64,000 nt of DNA, taken from positions 496,001 through 560,000 of the forward strand of contig NZ_LT635480.1 in assembly GCF_900120375.1 (NCBI RefSeq), in the 5' to 3' direction. This stretch comes from Ndongobacter massiliensis (GTDB taxonomy: Bacteria; Bacillota; Clostridia; Tissierellales; Peptoniphilaceae). Shown here in pieces: positions 42,424 to 51,477 of the stretch. Positions within the stretch are counted from its first letter, which is position 1, and every line of letters starts with the position of its first letter. The notes under the pieces were generated by a model. It did not search any database. It worked only from the letters and a program-made list of their open reading frames with translations, and had not been told where the DNA came from. Position numbers and translations under genes: made by a program.

Positions 42424-43971
42424 ATGGGAATCCTACTTCAAACACGGGATTTGACAAAACGGTTTGGCGATTTTACCGCAAATGACAACATCTCGCTCGA
42501 AGTGAACGAGGGCGAAATCAAGTCCATTGTCGGTGAAAACGGAGCTGGAAAAACAACACTGATGAATATGCTGTACGGCGCGCTGCAGCCGACCTCCGGA
42601 GATATCTATATCCGACAGGAAAAAGTACGCTTTCGTTCACCCAAAGATGCGATTGCCCGTGGCATCGGCATGGTCCACCAGCATTTTATGTTGGTGCCAA
42701 GTTTCTCCGTCTATGAAAATATTCTGCTCGGGACGGAAATTGCGAATGAAAGAATACCGTTTTTTGTTGACAAGAAAAAAGAAATTCAAAAGTGTCAGGA
42801 ATTGGTCAATCGCTATGGATTTGATTTGGATGTAAGGGAAAAGGTAGCGAATTTGTCCGTCGGACAACAGCAGAAAATTGAAATTCTCAAAATGTTGTAC
42901 CGTGAAGTGGAATTGCTGATTTTGGATGAGCCGACGTCCGTATTGACGCCGCAGGAAGTCGATGAACTGTTGGCGCAACTCTTGGATCTGAAGAAAAAGG
43001 GAAAGACCATTATCATGATTACGCACAAACTGCGAGAAGTCATGCAGGTCAGCGACTCCATAACGATTATTAAAAAAGGGCAGGTAATCGGCAACGTTTT
43101 GGCGAAAGACACCGATGAAACACAGTTGGCACAGATGATGGTCGGTCGTCGGGTACTGCTCACGGTGCAGAATACGCACGAAAAATCGGCAACGCAAAAC
43201 GTTTTGTATTCGGTCAATAACCTGTCTACGACGGATGAAACTGGGAAAAAAGTCGTCCATCAACTGGGCTTCGATTTGCATGAAGGCGAAATTTACGGGA
43301 TCGCCGGCGTTGAGGGAAACGGGCAGAGTGAATTGGTAAAAATGCTCACCGGCATGATGGAGGCTACGGAAGGCAGTGTCGTCTACAAGGGGCACGACGT
43401 GACCAATTTTTGGGCGGACGACCTGCGCACGGTGGGGCTGGGCTTTATTCCCGAAGACCGCTATGCCGAAGGGTTGTGTCAGGGAATGTCCCTGAGTCAA
43501 AATTCGATTGCCGGCGATATCAAATCGAAAAAATATTCTAATCATGGCATGTTCGATCGCAGGAAGGTAAAAGAGCACTGTCAGCGTCTTATCGATTCCT
43601 ACGACATTCGCATTGCGGATTTTGATGGAAATGTTTCCCAGCTTTCCGGAGGCAATGCGCAAAAACTGATTATTGCTCGCGAGATGGATCGGGAACCGGA
43701 TCTGCTCATCGCCTGTCAGCCGACGCGCGGTGTCGATATTGGTGCGATTGAATTTATTCACCGGCAACTTTTAGAGTTTCGCAAGAGCGGCGGCGCCATT
43801 CTATTAATTTCCTCAGAATTAAGTGAAATCATGAGCCTCTCCGATCGCATTGGCGTCATGTACAAGGGACAAATTATTGGAGAGATGGACGCTGCATCGG
43901 CGACAGAGACGGAATTGGGGCTTTTAATGGCGGGCATTGCGCCTGAAAAAGCACAGGAGGTACAGGCATGA
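42424..43971 (+). CDS. Nucleoside ABC transporter ATPase (two ABC domains)
   Basis: 515 residues: domain 1 with GENGAGKTT near 37-45, LSVGQQQKIEILK and LLILDEPTSVLTP; domain 2 with GVEGNGQSE (degenerate P-loop usual for this family), LSGGNAQKLIIAREM and LLIACQPTRGVD. The layout equals the RbsA/YufO type used by BMP-linked nucleoside importers. GAGGAGG lies 3-9 bases before the ATG. The stop overlaps the permease start by 4 bases. Confidence 0.95.
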   Translation: MGILLQTRDLTKRFGDFTANDNISLEVNEGEIKSIVGENGAGKTTLMNMLYGALQPTSGDIYIRQEKVRFRSPKDAIARGIGMVHQHFMLVPSFSVYENILLGTEIANERIPFFVDKKKEIQKCQELVNRYGFDLDVREKVANLSVGQQQKIEILKMLYREVELLILDEPTSVLTPQEVDELLAQLLDLKKKGKTIIMITHKLREVMQVSDSITIIKKGQVIGNVLAKDTDETQLAQMMVGRRVLLTVQNTHEKSATQNVLYSVNNLSTTDETGKKVVHQLGFDLHEGEIYGIAGVEGNGQSELVKMLTGMMEATEGSVVYKGHDVTNFWADDLRTVGLGFIPEDRYAEGLCQGMSLSQNSIAGDIKSKKYSNHGMFDRRKVKEHCQRLIDSYDIRIADFDGNVSQLSGGNAQKLIIAREMDREPDLLIACQPTRGVDIGAIEFIHRQLLEFRKSGGAILLISSELSEIMSLSDRIGVMYKGQIIGEMDAASATETELGLLMAGIAPEKAQEVQA

Positions 43972-45038
43972 AAGAAAAAACGATTCGGCGTGTAATCAAC
44001 TCCATTTTGCCCGTGTTGGTCGCACTTTTTATCGGCGCGGTGATAATGCTGGGTATGGGATTCAATCCCTTGGAAGCGTACGGCATTATGTTCGGGCGTT
44101 CGCTTTTTACCATGAAAGGGCTGACCAACACGCTGCACACCGCAAGCCCTCTGATCTTGACGGGCTTGGCAATTGCCATTACCTTTCGCGCCAACCTCTT
44201 TAACATGGGAGTCGAAGGGCAGCTGCTGTTCGGAGGCTTTATCGCCGGCTTGGTTGGCGCATATGTGCCCGTTGGCAGTCCGATTTTACACAAGCTCCTT
44301 TGCTTTGCGGCAGCCGTTGCCGCCGGCATGCTCTTTGCACTTTTACCGGCACTGCTGCGCGCTTACCTGCGCGTGGATGAGATGGTGGTTACACTGACCT
44401 TGAATTATGTGATGATGACCATATTGGAATTTCTTTCCTCGGGGCCATTTCGCGATCAGGGAGCTGGCTATGTCGCGACGCCGGTGATTCAGCAAACCGC
44501 GATGTTTCCGCGCATCGGGGCGACGCGCCTTACACCTTTTTTCCTGTTGTCTCTGCTTGTTTTTTTGATTTTATGGGTGCTTATCAAAAAGACCACTTTC
44601 GGTTATAAAATTGAAGCCATCGGTAAAAATCCAAGATTTTCGGAGGCAACCGGCATTCGGGTGCGCAAGAGTATTTTGCAGCTGATGTTAATCAGCGGCG
44701 CGTTGGCGGGCTTTGCCGGAGCGGGACATATGATGAGTCAGGAGTTTAAGTACACGCTTTCATTTTCCGGCACCACAGGACTGGGATGGGATGGCATGCT
44801 CGTTTCCCTGTTGGGCAATCATTCAACCATTGGGGTTCTGATTTCGGCGTTGTTCTACAGTGCCTTAAAAAACGGCGCGGACAGCATCAATATGTACACC
44901 GGTATTCCGAAGGAAATTGTTGCGATCATTCAGGGGCTCATGATTCTGTTTTTGTCCTTCCAGTTTTTGGATCAGCGGTTTCACATTATAAAAAAGTTCA
45001 AAGAAAAAAAGAAGGGAGGGGCAAATGGAGCTGCTTGA
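43968..45038 (+). CDS. Nucleoside ABC transporter permease 1
   Basis: 356 residues, about nine hydrophobic segments. Family marks LILTGLAIAITFRANLFNMGVEGQLLFGG near 65 and FGYKIEAIGKNPRFSEATGIRV near 205, with ALAGFAGAGHMM after. It matches the YufP/NupB-type permeases paired with BMP lipoproteins. It ends with a basic Lys-rich tail and overlaps permease 2 by 14 bases. Confidence 0.94.
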   Translation: MKEKTIRRVINSILPVLVALFIGAVIMLGMGFNPLEAYGIMFGRSLFTMKGLTNTLHTASPLILTGLAIAITFRANLFNMGVEGQLLFGGFIAGLVGAYVPVGSPILHKLLCFAAAVAAGMLFALLPALLRAYLRVDEMVVTLTLNYVMMTILEFLSSGPFRDQGAGYVATPVIQQTAMFPRIGATRLTPFFLLSLLVFLILWVLIKKTTFGYKIEAIGKNPRFSEATGIRVRKSILQLMLISGALAGFAGAGHMMSQEFKYTLSFSGTTGLGWDGMLVSLLGNHSTIGVLISALFYSALKNGADSINMYTGIPKEIVAIIQGLMILFLSFQFLDQRFHIIKKFKEKKKGGANGAA

Positions 45039-45933
45039 ACGCGTTTTATACGACACCATCTATCATACGACGCCGATTCTTCTGTGCGTGTTGGGCGGAC
45101 TCTTCGCCTATAAAGCCGGGGTGTTGAACATTGCCTTGGAAGGCATGATGCTAGCAGGATCCTTTGTTTCCGTTTTGGTGGCAACCCGGTCGCAAAGTCT
45201 CCTATTAGCCTATGCAAGCGCGATTGCCGTCTGTCTGCTGTTGGGTGTCATTTTTTCTTACTTGTCTGTTGAGAAGCGGGGCAATGTGATTATCATCGGC
45301 TTGGCCATCAATATGATTGTCCCCGCTGTTGCCGGTTTTGTACTGCAATTGCTGGACGTCCCCAATCTCACTGCACAGTGGATCAATCCCGCACATTTTC
45401 GGGTGGCACTGCCGGGGGTTCAAGCGATCCCCATCCTTGGCAGTCTCCTCAGTGGACATCCGCTGGGAACGTACCTGAGCTTTTTGACGATCGGACTCGC
45501 ATATGCATTGCTCTACAAAACCAAATTTGGCATTTATACGCGCGTCGTCGGCGAAAAGGAAGAAGCGGCGTCCAGTTTGGGCATCAATCCCAAGAAATAT
45601 CGTTGGGGCGCAATTCTGCTTGGGGCATTCTGCTGTGCATTGGCGGGGCTGAACCTCTCCTATGAGCGATTGGGCATTTTTACAAACAATATGACGGCAG
45701 GACGCGGCTTTATCGCCATTGCGGCCATTTATTGCGGAAAAGGGGAACCCATTCCCAGCGCACTGTATGCCTTTGTCTTCGGCTTGGCGCGTGCTCTGGC
45801 GATCAACCTCAGCATTTACGCCGGCAGTGTTTCCGCCCTCTTTGATATCATTCCCTATTTATTGATGATTCTCATTCTTGCGGTAAATTCCGGTTATCAA
45901 ATTCGAAATTACCGTATGCGCACGTATTGGTAG
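45025..45933 (+). CDS. Nucleoside ABC transporter permease 2
   Basis: 302 residues of the same superfamily (YufQ/NupC type): TPILLCVLGGLFAYKAGVLNIALEGMMLAGSFVSV near residue 15, GIYTRVVGEKEEAASSLGINPKKYRW near 170, and MTAGRGFIAIAAIYCGKGEPIPSALYAFVFGLA near 220. Forms the heterodimeric channel with permease 1. Confidence 0.94.
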   Translation: MELLERVLYDTIYHTTPILLCVLGGLFAYKAGVLNIALEGMMLAGSFVSVLVATRSQSLLLAYASAIAVCLLLGVIFSYLSVEKRGNVIIIGLAINMIVPAVAGFVLQLLDVPNLTAQWINPAHFRVALPGVQAIPILGSLLSGHPLGTYLSFLTIGLAYALLYKTKFGIYTRVVGEKEEAASSLGINPKKYRWGAILLGAFCCALAGLNLSYERLGIFTNNMTAGRGFIAIAAIYCGKGEPIPSALYAFVFGLARALAINLSIYAGSVSALFDIIPYLLMILILAVNSGYQIRNYRMRTYW

Positions 45934-45941
45934 GAGGAGCG

Positions 45942-46502
45942 ATGAAAACAGCACTTATCGTGGTCGATATGGTGAAAGACTTTACCGATCCGAATGGTTT
46001 GGTATTCTACCCGCAAAATCGGGAGGTGTTGCCGAAAATTAAAACCGTCGTGGAGTATTTTCACGAAACGCAGCGCCTGGTTATTTATATGAGACACAGT
46101 TACCGCAGCGGTAAGTTTGATCGCAATTTAGTCACCATGCGTCCGAACTGCATCGATGGAACCGGTGGTGACGAAATCGATCCGATGCTTCCTATTTTAC
46201 CGACAGATTACCAGATTAAAAAACGCCGTTATAGTGCCTTTTTCGGTACGGATCTGGACCTGGTGCTGCGCGAAAATGGCGTCGAACAAGTCGTCATTGT
46301 CGGGACCAAAACAAATTGCTGCATTCGAGCGACGGCAACGGACGCCTACTATCGGGATTACCGTGTCATCGTTTTATCAGACTGCGTGGCCACCAATTCT
46401 GATGTGGTCAATCGCGTACATCTGGAAGATATTCAAAAGTATATCGGGACGGTTATGACCTGGGAGGAATGCAGGAAGGCATTGGAGGAAGCGGATGTTT
46501 GA
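45942..46502 (+). CDS. Isochorismatase/nicotinamidase-family cysteine hydrolase
   Basis: 186 residues. The catalytic triad of the family is visible: Asp8-9 region (ALIVVDMVKDF), Lys of KKRRYSAFFGTDLD near 89, and Cys of GTKTNCCIRATATDAYYRDY near 122. Members hydrolyse amide or ester bonds (nicotinamide, N-carbamoyl compounds, ureidoacrylate). In this nucleoside operon a carbamoyl or ring-opening product of a nucleobase is a reasonable substrate, but that is inference. AGGAGG lies just before the ATG at 45942; the upstream GTG-type start at 45927 is inside the ribosome site. Confidence 0.85.
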   Translation: MKTALIVVDMVKDFTDPNGLVFYPQNREVLPKIKTVVEYFHETQRLVIYMRHSYRSGKFDRNLVTMRPNCIDGTGGDEIDPMLPILPTDYQIKKRRYSAFFGTDLDLVLRENGVEQVVIVGTKTNCCIRATATDAYYRDYRVIVLSDCVATNSDVVNRVHLEDIQKYIGTVMTWEECRKALEEADV

Positions 46503-47424
46503 TCTGATTATCAGCGGATACAGCAGTTTTGATCACATGTTAAAGCTGCGCAGTGACGCGGAGGTGGGCAGAACGGCACTGATTGCCAATGCGACCTGCA
46601 CCAAAATTTATTGGGGCGGCTGCTCAGTCAATGTGGCGGTCGCACTTCAACGTCTCGGTGCCTCCGCGCTGCCGATTTTACGCGTTGGCTCCGATTACGA
46701 GTCCTCCGGGTTTGCCGCGTTTCTGCAAAAGGAGGGCATTTCCACTAAGGCGGTTTCGCAGTGTCCGGATGAAATTTGTGCGCAGTCTTTCCTGCTGCAA
46801 ATGCCTTCCGGAGAACACATCACGACCTTTTACCCCGGAGCGATGGATGAGCGCTATGCCCAGCCTGTTTCCGACGATTGTTTTTCCGGCAGCCGAGCGG
46901 GCCTTATGACGGTGGCGTCGTTGCGCGATAACCGTTATTTTTTAGAAGGAATACAAAAAGCCGGAATCCCCTTATTTTTCGGCATGAAAGGGGATCCGAA
47001 CGCCTTTCCCAAAGATTTTCTTCAAGAGGTTCTGCTTTCCTGTGAAGGCATTTTTATGAATGAAGCGGAACGGGAACAAATTTTAGCGCTTTTTGGCGAA
47101 TCGTCCTTTCATTTCCTTTTTGATCGGGGAAAAGCGGCATTTATCGCCGTCACGCAGGGAGCACAGGGGGTTTGCCTCTACGAGAAAAACAAGCGGGAAC
47201 CGGCAAGATATCCGGCCGTGAAACCGCAGCGAGTGCAGGATACGACAGGTGCCGGCGATGCGTTTTTATCTGGCTTTCTGTACGGGTATCTGAATGGAAA
47301 AGCGTATTCCGTTTGTGCACAGTATGGCGCTGTATTGGCCGCCTGTGTGCTGGAAGAAACGGGATGCTGTACCGGTTTACCGGTGAAAGAACAGTTTGAA
47401 ACCAGAGTGGAAGGGAGTAAATAA
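46495..47424 (+). CDS. PfkB-family sugar or nucleoside kinase
   Basis: 309 residues. The N-terminal substrate region IYWGGCSVNVAVALQRLGA (di-Gly hinge near 40) and the C-terminal signature DTTGAGDAFLSGFLYG near 252, with its catalytic Asp, are intact. The middle is more divergent than in ribokinase. It overlaps the hydrolase by 8 bases and abuts the phosphorylase by one base. It may phosphorylate the free sugar, sugar phosphate or nucleoside of the pathway. Confidence 0.87.
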   Translation: MFDLIISGYSSFDHMLKLRSDAEVGRTALIANATCTKIYWGGCSVNVAVALQRLGASALPILRVGSDYESSGFAAFLQKEGISTKAVSQCPDEICAQSFLLQMPSGEHITTFYPGAMDERYAQPVSDDCFSGSRAGLMTVASLRDNRYFLEGIQKAGIPLFFGMKGDPNAFPKDFLQEVLLSCEGIFMNEAEREQILALFGESSFHFLFDRGKAAFIAVTQGAQGVCLYEKNKREPARYPAVKPQRVQDTTGAGDAFLSGFLYGYLNGKAYSVCAQYGAVLAACVLEETGCCTGLPVKEQFETRVEGSK

Positions 47425-48185
47425 TGTCAACACTTTATATGAAGGCGGATGCCTCCGATATCAGCAAGTATGTTATTTTTTCGGGGGATCCTTGGCGCGT
47501 CAATGTATTTGAAAAGTACTTGGAAAATGTAGAAAAAGTAGCGTTCGCCCGCGAGTTTAATACGTTGACCGGATGGTACAAAGGCGTGCGCATTACAGCG
47601 ACGTCAACGGGAATGGGTGCACCCACAGCCGCCATCGCTATGGAAGAAATGTTCGAATGCGGTATGGAGGTTGCCATTCGCATGGGCACGGTCATGGCAC
47701 TGGATTCCGAGATGGTGGGCGATTTTCTCATCCCTCTTGGCTCTATCCGCAGGGAAGCGACCAGCAATTGTTATGCCGAAAAGGGCTATCCCGCCATTGC
47801 GGACTTTGAAATGGTGCAGCAGCTCAATCAGGCGGTGCAGGAAGCCGGCGGAAAAACGCACAATGGAATTCACTGTACGCTGGACGGTTACTATACGGAT
47901 ATGAAAGAATCGCGCTATTCGAAAACGCGCGGCATCTCACCCGAAAAAACGATGCGGGAATTGGAAGAACTGCATATTTTAGGGGTGGATATGGAGTCAA
48001 GTGCGATGCTGGTCGTCGGGCGTCTGATGGGTGTAAAGACTGCGGTGATTACACTCGCCACGGTATCCAAGAATTTGGAAAAGGCGCTGGAAGAAAAGGA
48101 ACGAATCCAAATGGAAGACCTGTTGTGTAAAGTGACGCTGGATGCGATTGTCAACTACCATGCGTCGAAAGGAGAATCGCTATGA
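47424..48185 (+). CDS. NP-I family nucleoside phosphorylase (uridine phosphorylase-like)
   Basis: 253 residues. Phosphate-binding GDPWRVNVFEKYL near residue 21, STGMGAPTAAIAMEEM near 61, RMGTVMALDSEMVGDF near 86, PAIADFEMVQQL near 120 and the ribose-binding VDMESSAMLVVGRLM near 190 match uridine/purine phosphorylases of the NP-I fold. It would release a nucleobase and give a pentose 1-phosphate. The base specificity cannot be read. The residue after GDP differs from Udp (W instead of D), so the substrate may be non-standard. Confidence 0.87.
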   Translation: MSTLYMKADASDISKYVIFSGDPWRVNVFEKYLENVEKVAFAREFNTLTGWYKGVRITATSTGMGAPTAAIAMEEMFECGMEVAIRMGTVMALDSEMVGDFLIPLGSIRREATSNCYAEKGYPAIADFEMVQQLNQAVQEAGGKTHNGIHCTLDGYYTDMKESRYSKTRGISPEKTMRELEELHILGVDMESSAMLVVGRLMGVKTAVITLATVSKNLEKALEEKERIQMEDLLCKVTLDAIVNYHASKGESL

Positions 48186-49333
48186 TGCGTCCGATGAAGT
48201 TGGCCGGAAACGAACTGCTCTTTGGCAAAGATGTGATGGAGCATCTGCTTGTGATGCCAATGACCCGGGTGAGTATCGTAATCGGGGGCAGCAGTGTCAA
48301 GAAAAATGGGGCATTGGAGGCAGTGACTTCTCGACTGGATTCGCGAAAAATTCCATGGAATCTCATTGAAGGCGTTTCGCAGGAACCGCATTGGCATACG
48401 GTTCTGGAGGGCGGGCAAGCCATGATGGATTTCCAACCGGACTGGATCATTGCCTTGGGCGGCGGTTCCGTCATGGATGCGGCAAAGGCGATGTGGATCG
48501 TTTATGAACATCCAGAACTGAAGTCCCTGGAAGAAATCCTAACGACAAAACCGTTTCCGAAGCTGCGCAACAAGGCACGGATGTGTTGTATTCCGACGAC
48601 ATCCGGGACGGCGAGTGAGGTTTCGCGTTCTATTGTCATCAGCGATGATGAAGCGGGCATGAAACATGGTCTTGGGAATATGGAGATGATGCCGGATGTG
48701 GCACTTTGTGCTCCCGAATGGACATTGTCCATGCCACCGCATGTCACGGCAGAGACGGGAATGGACGCTTTGACGCATGCCATAGAAGCGTATGTTTCTT
48801 TGCGTGCAAACCGCGTTTCGGATATTTTAGCGGAAGCGGCAATCGACGATATTTTCCGCTACCTCGTTCCCGCTTACGAAGACGGCGAACAGTGGGAGGC
48901 GCGGGAAGGGATGCTGGTAGCGTCCATGGTCGCCGGAATGAGCTTTACCAATGTGTCGCTGGGAATTACGCATTCGATGTCGCACACGCTCGGCGGCTAC
49001 TTCAATCTGCCGCACGGACTCTTGAATGCAGTACTGCTTCCCTACGTCATCGACTTCAACAGCAAGGATCCGACCGCAAAGGCGAAGTACGACTCTCTTG
49101 CGAAGAAACACGGGCAGTCGTCGCTTTCGGCGCTCGTTCGGGAAATGAATCGGAAGATGAAAATCCCCGCAGCGATCGGCGCATTGGTGCCCGACGCAAA
49201 AACCTATGAAGCGCGCATTTTGGAGATGGCGAAGATGTCCAAGGCGGACGGTTGCACAAAGACGAATCCGATCATTCCGACGGAAGAGGAATTTGTTCAG
49301 CTTTTGAAGAAAGTATATGGAGGTGTGCAGTGA
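48182..49333 (+). CDS. Iron-containing alcohol dehydrogenase (lactaldehyde/propanediol type)
   Basis: 383 residues with ALGGGSVMDAAKAM near 96, GMDALTHAIEAYVS near 194 and HSMSHTLGGYFNLPHG near 262, which hold the Asp and three His iron ligands. IPTTSGTASEVSRSIVI matches FucO and 1,3-propanediol dehydrogenases. It would reduce an aldehyde made by retro-aldol cleavage, regenerating NAD. It overlaps its neighbours by 4 bases on both sides. It is clearly different from the gene at 2312. Confidence 0.92.
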   Translation: MMRPMKLAGNELLFGKDVMEHLLVMPMTRVSIVIGGSSVKKNGALEAVTSRLDSRKIPWNLIEGVSQEPHWHTVLEGGQAMMDFQPDWIIALGGGSVMDAAKAMWIVYEHPELKSLEEILTTKPFPKLRNKARMCCIPTTSGTASEVSRSIVISDDEAGMKHGLGNMEMMPDVALCAPEWTLSMPPHVTAETGMDALTHAIEAYVSLRANRVSDILAEAAIDDIFRYLVPAYEDGEQWEAREGMLVASMVAGMSFTNVSLGITHSMSHTLGGYFNLPHGLLNAVLLPYVIDFNSKDPTAKAKYDSLAKKHGQSSLSALVREMNRKMKIPAAIGALVPDAKTYEARILEMAKMSKADGCTKTNPIIPTEEEFVQLLKKVYGGVQ

Positions 49334-50061
49334 AACTGATTGCTTATCTATCCAATGGTTATCCGTCGTTGGAAGCGGCGCGCAAGCGCGGTGCCGATTT
49401 TGTCGATGCGGGAGTGGAGATTTTGGAAGTGGATTTTCCCTCGCCGGATCCTTATTTGGACAGCGATTATTTGAAGCAGCGTATTTTTGCCGCCCTGAAA
49501 AAAAATGATAATTATGACGACTATGCCGCATCCATTCTGCAGATGCAAAAAGAACTTCCCCATACGGAGTTTCTGATCAACATCTATGTCGAATGTATTG
49601 AAGCATGGGGAGTGGAACATTTTGTCTCCTTTATGAAGAAATTGGGGCAAAATGAAGTCCTCTTGGTCGGAAACGGCGATCCGTCGATTCGTCAAACGCT
49701 GGAAAAAGAGGGGCTGTATGCTAGTTGTTACGTCACACGGGAAATGAAAGCGGAGGATCTTGCACGAGCGGAGGTTTCAAACGGCTTTGTCTACTTACAG
49801 GCTTTTGCGGAAAAAGAATCTTGCAGTGCCGACTTTCCGACGCTCAAAGATTGTGTGACGAAGGTACGCGAAACCATCGGCGATGCACGCAAAATTTATT
49901 GTGGTGTCGGTATTCATACGCCGGAACGTTTACGAGAGGTTTATGAAGCCGGTGCGGACGGCGCTTTTTTGGGAAGCATTGTGTTGAAAAAAGAAGACGC
50001 CGGGGAGGATGTGCTTGGTTATATCCGAAACTTAAAGAAAGTTGCGCAGGGTGAGGCATGA
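49330..50061 (+). CDS. TrpA-like TIM-barrel lyase without a TrpB partner
   Basis: 243 residues resembling tryptophan synthase alpha: GVEILEVDFPSPDPYLDSDYL (residues 31-51) lines up with the TrpA stretch that holds catalytic Glu49 and Asp60. CGVGIHTPERLREVYEAGADGAFLGSIVLKKED matches the phosphate-binding end. TrpA does retro-aldol cleavage of indole glycerol phosphate. No other trp gene is near, so this copy probably cleaves a different glycerol- or sugar-phosphate adduct. The start is GTG at 49330, overlapping the previous stop (GTGA), with GGAGGT 5 bases before. Confidence 0.85.
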   Translation: MKLIAYLSNGYPSLEAARKRGADFVDAGVEILEVDFPSPDPYLDSDYLKQRIFAALKKNDNYDDYAASILQMQKELPHTEFLINIYVECIEAWGVEHFVSFMKKLGQNEVLLVGNGDPSIRQTLEKEGLYASCYVTREMKAEDLARAEVSNGFVYLQAFAEKESCSADFPTLKDCVTKVRETIGDARKIYCGVGIHTPERLREVYEAGADGAFLGSIVLKKEDAGEDVLGYIRNLKKVAQGEA

Positions 50062-50495
50062 TAAAGCGCGGCATTTCCATCATTACACTGGGGGTTCGCG
50101 ATGTGGATGCTTCTGTGCGGTTTTATCAGCAACTCGGTTGGGAAAAATCACCGGCATCCGATCCGAATATGTGCACCTTTATAAAAACGCCGAATAGTAT
50201 ACTGGGTTTGGTTCCCTATGATTTTCTGGCACGGGACATCGGCGTTTCAATTTCAGAAAAACAACCCTACAGCGGATTCACATTGGCGATCAACGGGGAA
50301 AGTGTCGAAGAAGTCGATGCCATTTTTGCGCAGGCGCTTTCAGCCGGTGCGCGCGCCCATGAAACGCCGCATTGGAAAGACTGGGGCGGACACCCGGGCT
50401 ATTCGGGTTATTTTGAGGATCCGGACGGTTACTATTGGGAAATTGCCTACGCGCCTTTTGCCGACCTTTCGGAGACGGGAACACTTTTGCCGTAG
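50058..50495 (+). CDS. VOC-superfamily (glyoxalase-like) protein
   Basis: 145 residues in two beta-alpha-beta-beta-beta modules: ISIITLGVRDVDASVRFYQQLGW at the N terminus and GHPGYSGYFEDPDGYYWEIAYAPF at the C terminus with the usual metal-ligand Glu. VOC members include lyases, isomerases, epimerases and dioxygenases. It could isomerise or epimerise the sugar or ring fragment produced here. ATGA overlap with the TrpA-like gene. Confidence 0.88.
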   Translation: MIKRGISIITLGVRDVDASVRFYQQLGWEKSPASDPNMCTFIKTPNSILGLVPYDFLARDIGVSISEKQPYSGFTLAINGESVEEVDAIFAQALSAGARAHETPHWKDWGGHPGYSGYFEDPDGYYWEIAYAPFADLSETGTLLP

Positions 50496-50567
50496 AGGTA
50501 TAGGGATGTTTTGCTGCAGAGGTGCAATATAGCTGTTTCCACAGGCATGTAATAAAGAGAGGAAGTT

Positions 50568-51329
50568 ATGAAAGAAATCATTGGAATGGTTCATTTGGCG
50601 GCGCTTCCCGGCACCCCGAATGGAACAAAGTCGATGCAGGAAGTTTTCGAACAGGCGAAGAACGATCTTTTGGCGTTGGAAGAGGGCGGTATGCGCGTTG
50701 CGATCGTGGAAAATATGTTTGACACGCCGTATACCACCGACGTTTCCCTCGACACCCTGATTCAGATGGCGCATTTGTTTACACGTTTGCGGACGGTTTC
50801 CTCCATTCGTTTAGGAATCAATATTCACTCGAGCGACCGGGATCAGGAAATGCTCGTTGCGACCTATTGTGGCGCCGATTTTATTCGCGCGGAGTCCTTT
50901 GTGGAATACCGGGTAACCGGAGGCGGTATGATGAAGCCGATGGCTCCGCTACTCATGCGCACAAAAAAGCGCTTGCAGTCTGAGGTAAAAATCCTCGCCG
51001 ATATCCACGGAAAGCACACGACACCACTCGTCTCCCAGCCCATTGACGCGTTAATTCATGAAGCATTGAGTTATGGCTGCGACGGCATTATTCTTACCGG
51101 TTTGGCCACCGGTTCAGCGCCCACCGTAGAGGATGCGAAATCCTTTAAGGCAGTCTGCGAAGATGCGCAGCTCTATATCGGAAGCGGCGTTACGGCAGAA
51201 AACATTCGCGGATTTCTCCAATATGCCGACGGGGTGATTGTCGGTTCCTCAATTAAAGAGGAGGGAAAAGTGGAGCGCCCTGTGGATGTCAAGCGTGTGA
51301 AAGCGCTGATGCAGGCGGCGGGGGAATAG
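50568..51329 (+). CDS. BtpA/SgcQ-family TIM-barrel protein
   Basis: 253 residues, with the family start IIGMVHLAALPGTPNG, EGGMRVAIVENMFDTPYT near 40, CGADFIRAESFVEYRVTGGGMM near 102, IHGKHTTPLVSQPID near 145 and GSGVTAENIRGFLQYADGVIVGSSIKEEGKVERPVD at the end. BtpA/SgcQ proteins are related to phosphate-binding barrels such as TrpA and TrpF; SgcQ lies in a sugar PTS operon of E. coli. Together with the TrpA-like gene this gives two phosphate-binding barrels in one operon. A clear AGAGAGGAAG site precedes the ATG after a 72-base gap. Confidence 0.9.
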   Translation: MKEIIGMVHLAALPGTPNGTKSMQEVFEQAKNDLLALEEGGMRVAIVENMFDTPYTTDVSLDTLIQMAHLFTRLRTVSSIRLGINIHSSDRDQEMLVATYCGADFIRAESFVEYRVTGGGMMKPMAPLLMRTKKRLQSEVKILADIHGKHTTPLVSQPIDALIHEALSYGCDGIILTGLATGSAPTVEDAKSFKAVCEDAQLYIGSGVTAENIRGFLQYADGVIVGSSIKEEGKVERPVDVKRVKALMQAAGE

Positions 51330-51349
51330 CGAGAAGTTGGAATAAGATC

Positions 51350-51383
51350 GCACAAAAGGCGGGCGTGAGCTGGCCTTTTGTGC
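51350..51383 (+). terminator. Terminator-like hairpin after the nucleoside operon
   Basis: A perfect 11-bp inverted repeat (GCACAAAAGGC) with a 12-base loop. A second 9-bp GC hairpin follows at 51408-51428 and may serve the LysR gene on the other strand. T tracts are weak. Confidence 0.6.
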
Positions 51384-51477
51384 GTGGGGCGATTGATTAT
51401 TAATGTGGCCACCCCCCCTGGGGGTGGCTTGTGGAAGAAAGAAACTACAGATCTTCGATGTAATAAAGTGTTGCATA

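Noticed and set aside
42637-43767. 376-codon antisense frame in the nucleoside ABC ATPase gene
   Set aside because: Opposite strand of a clear double ABC ATPase; no independent signal.
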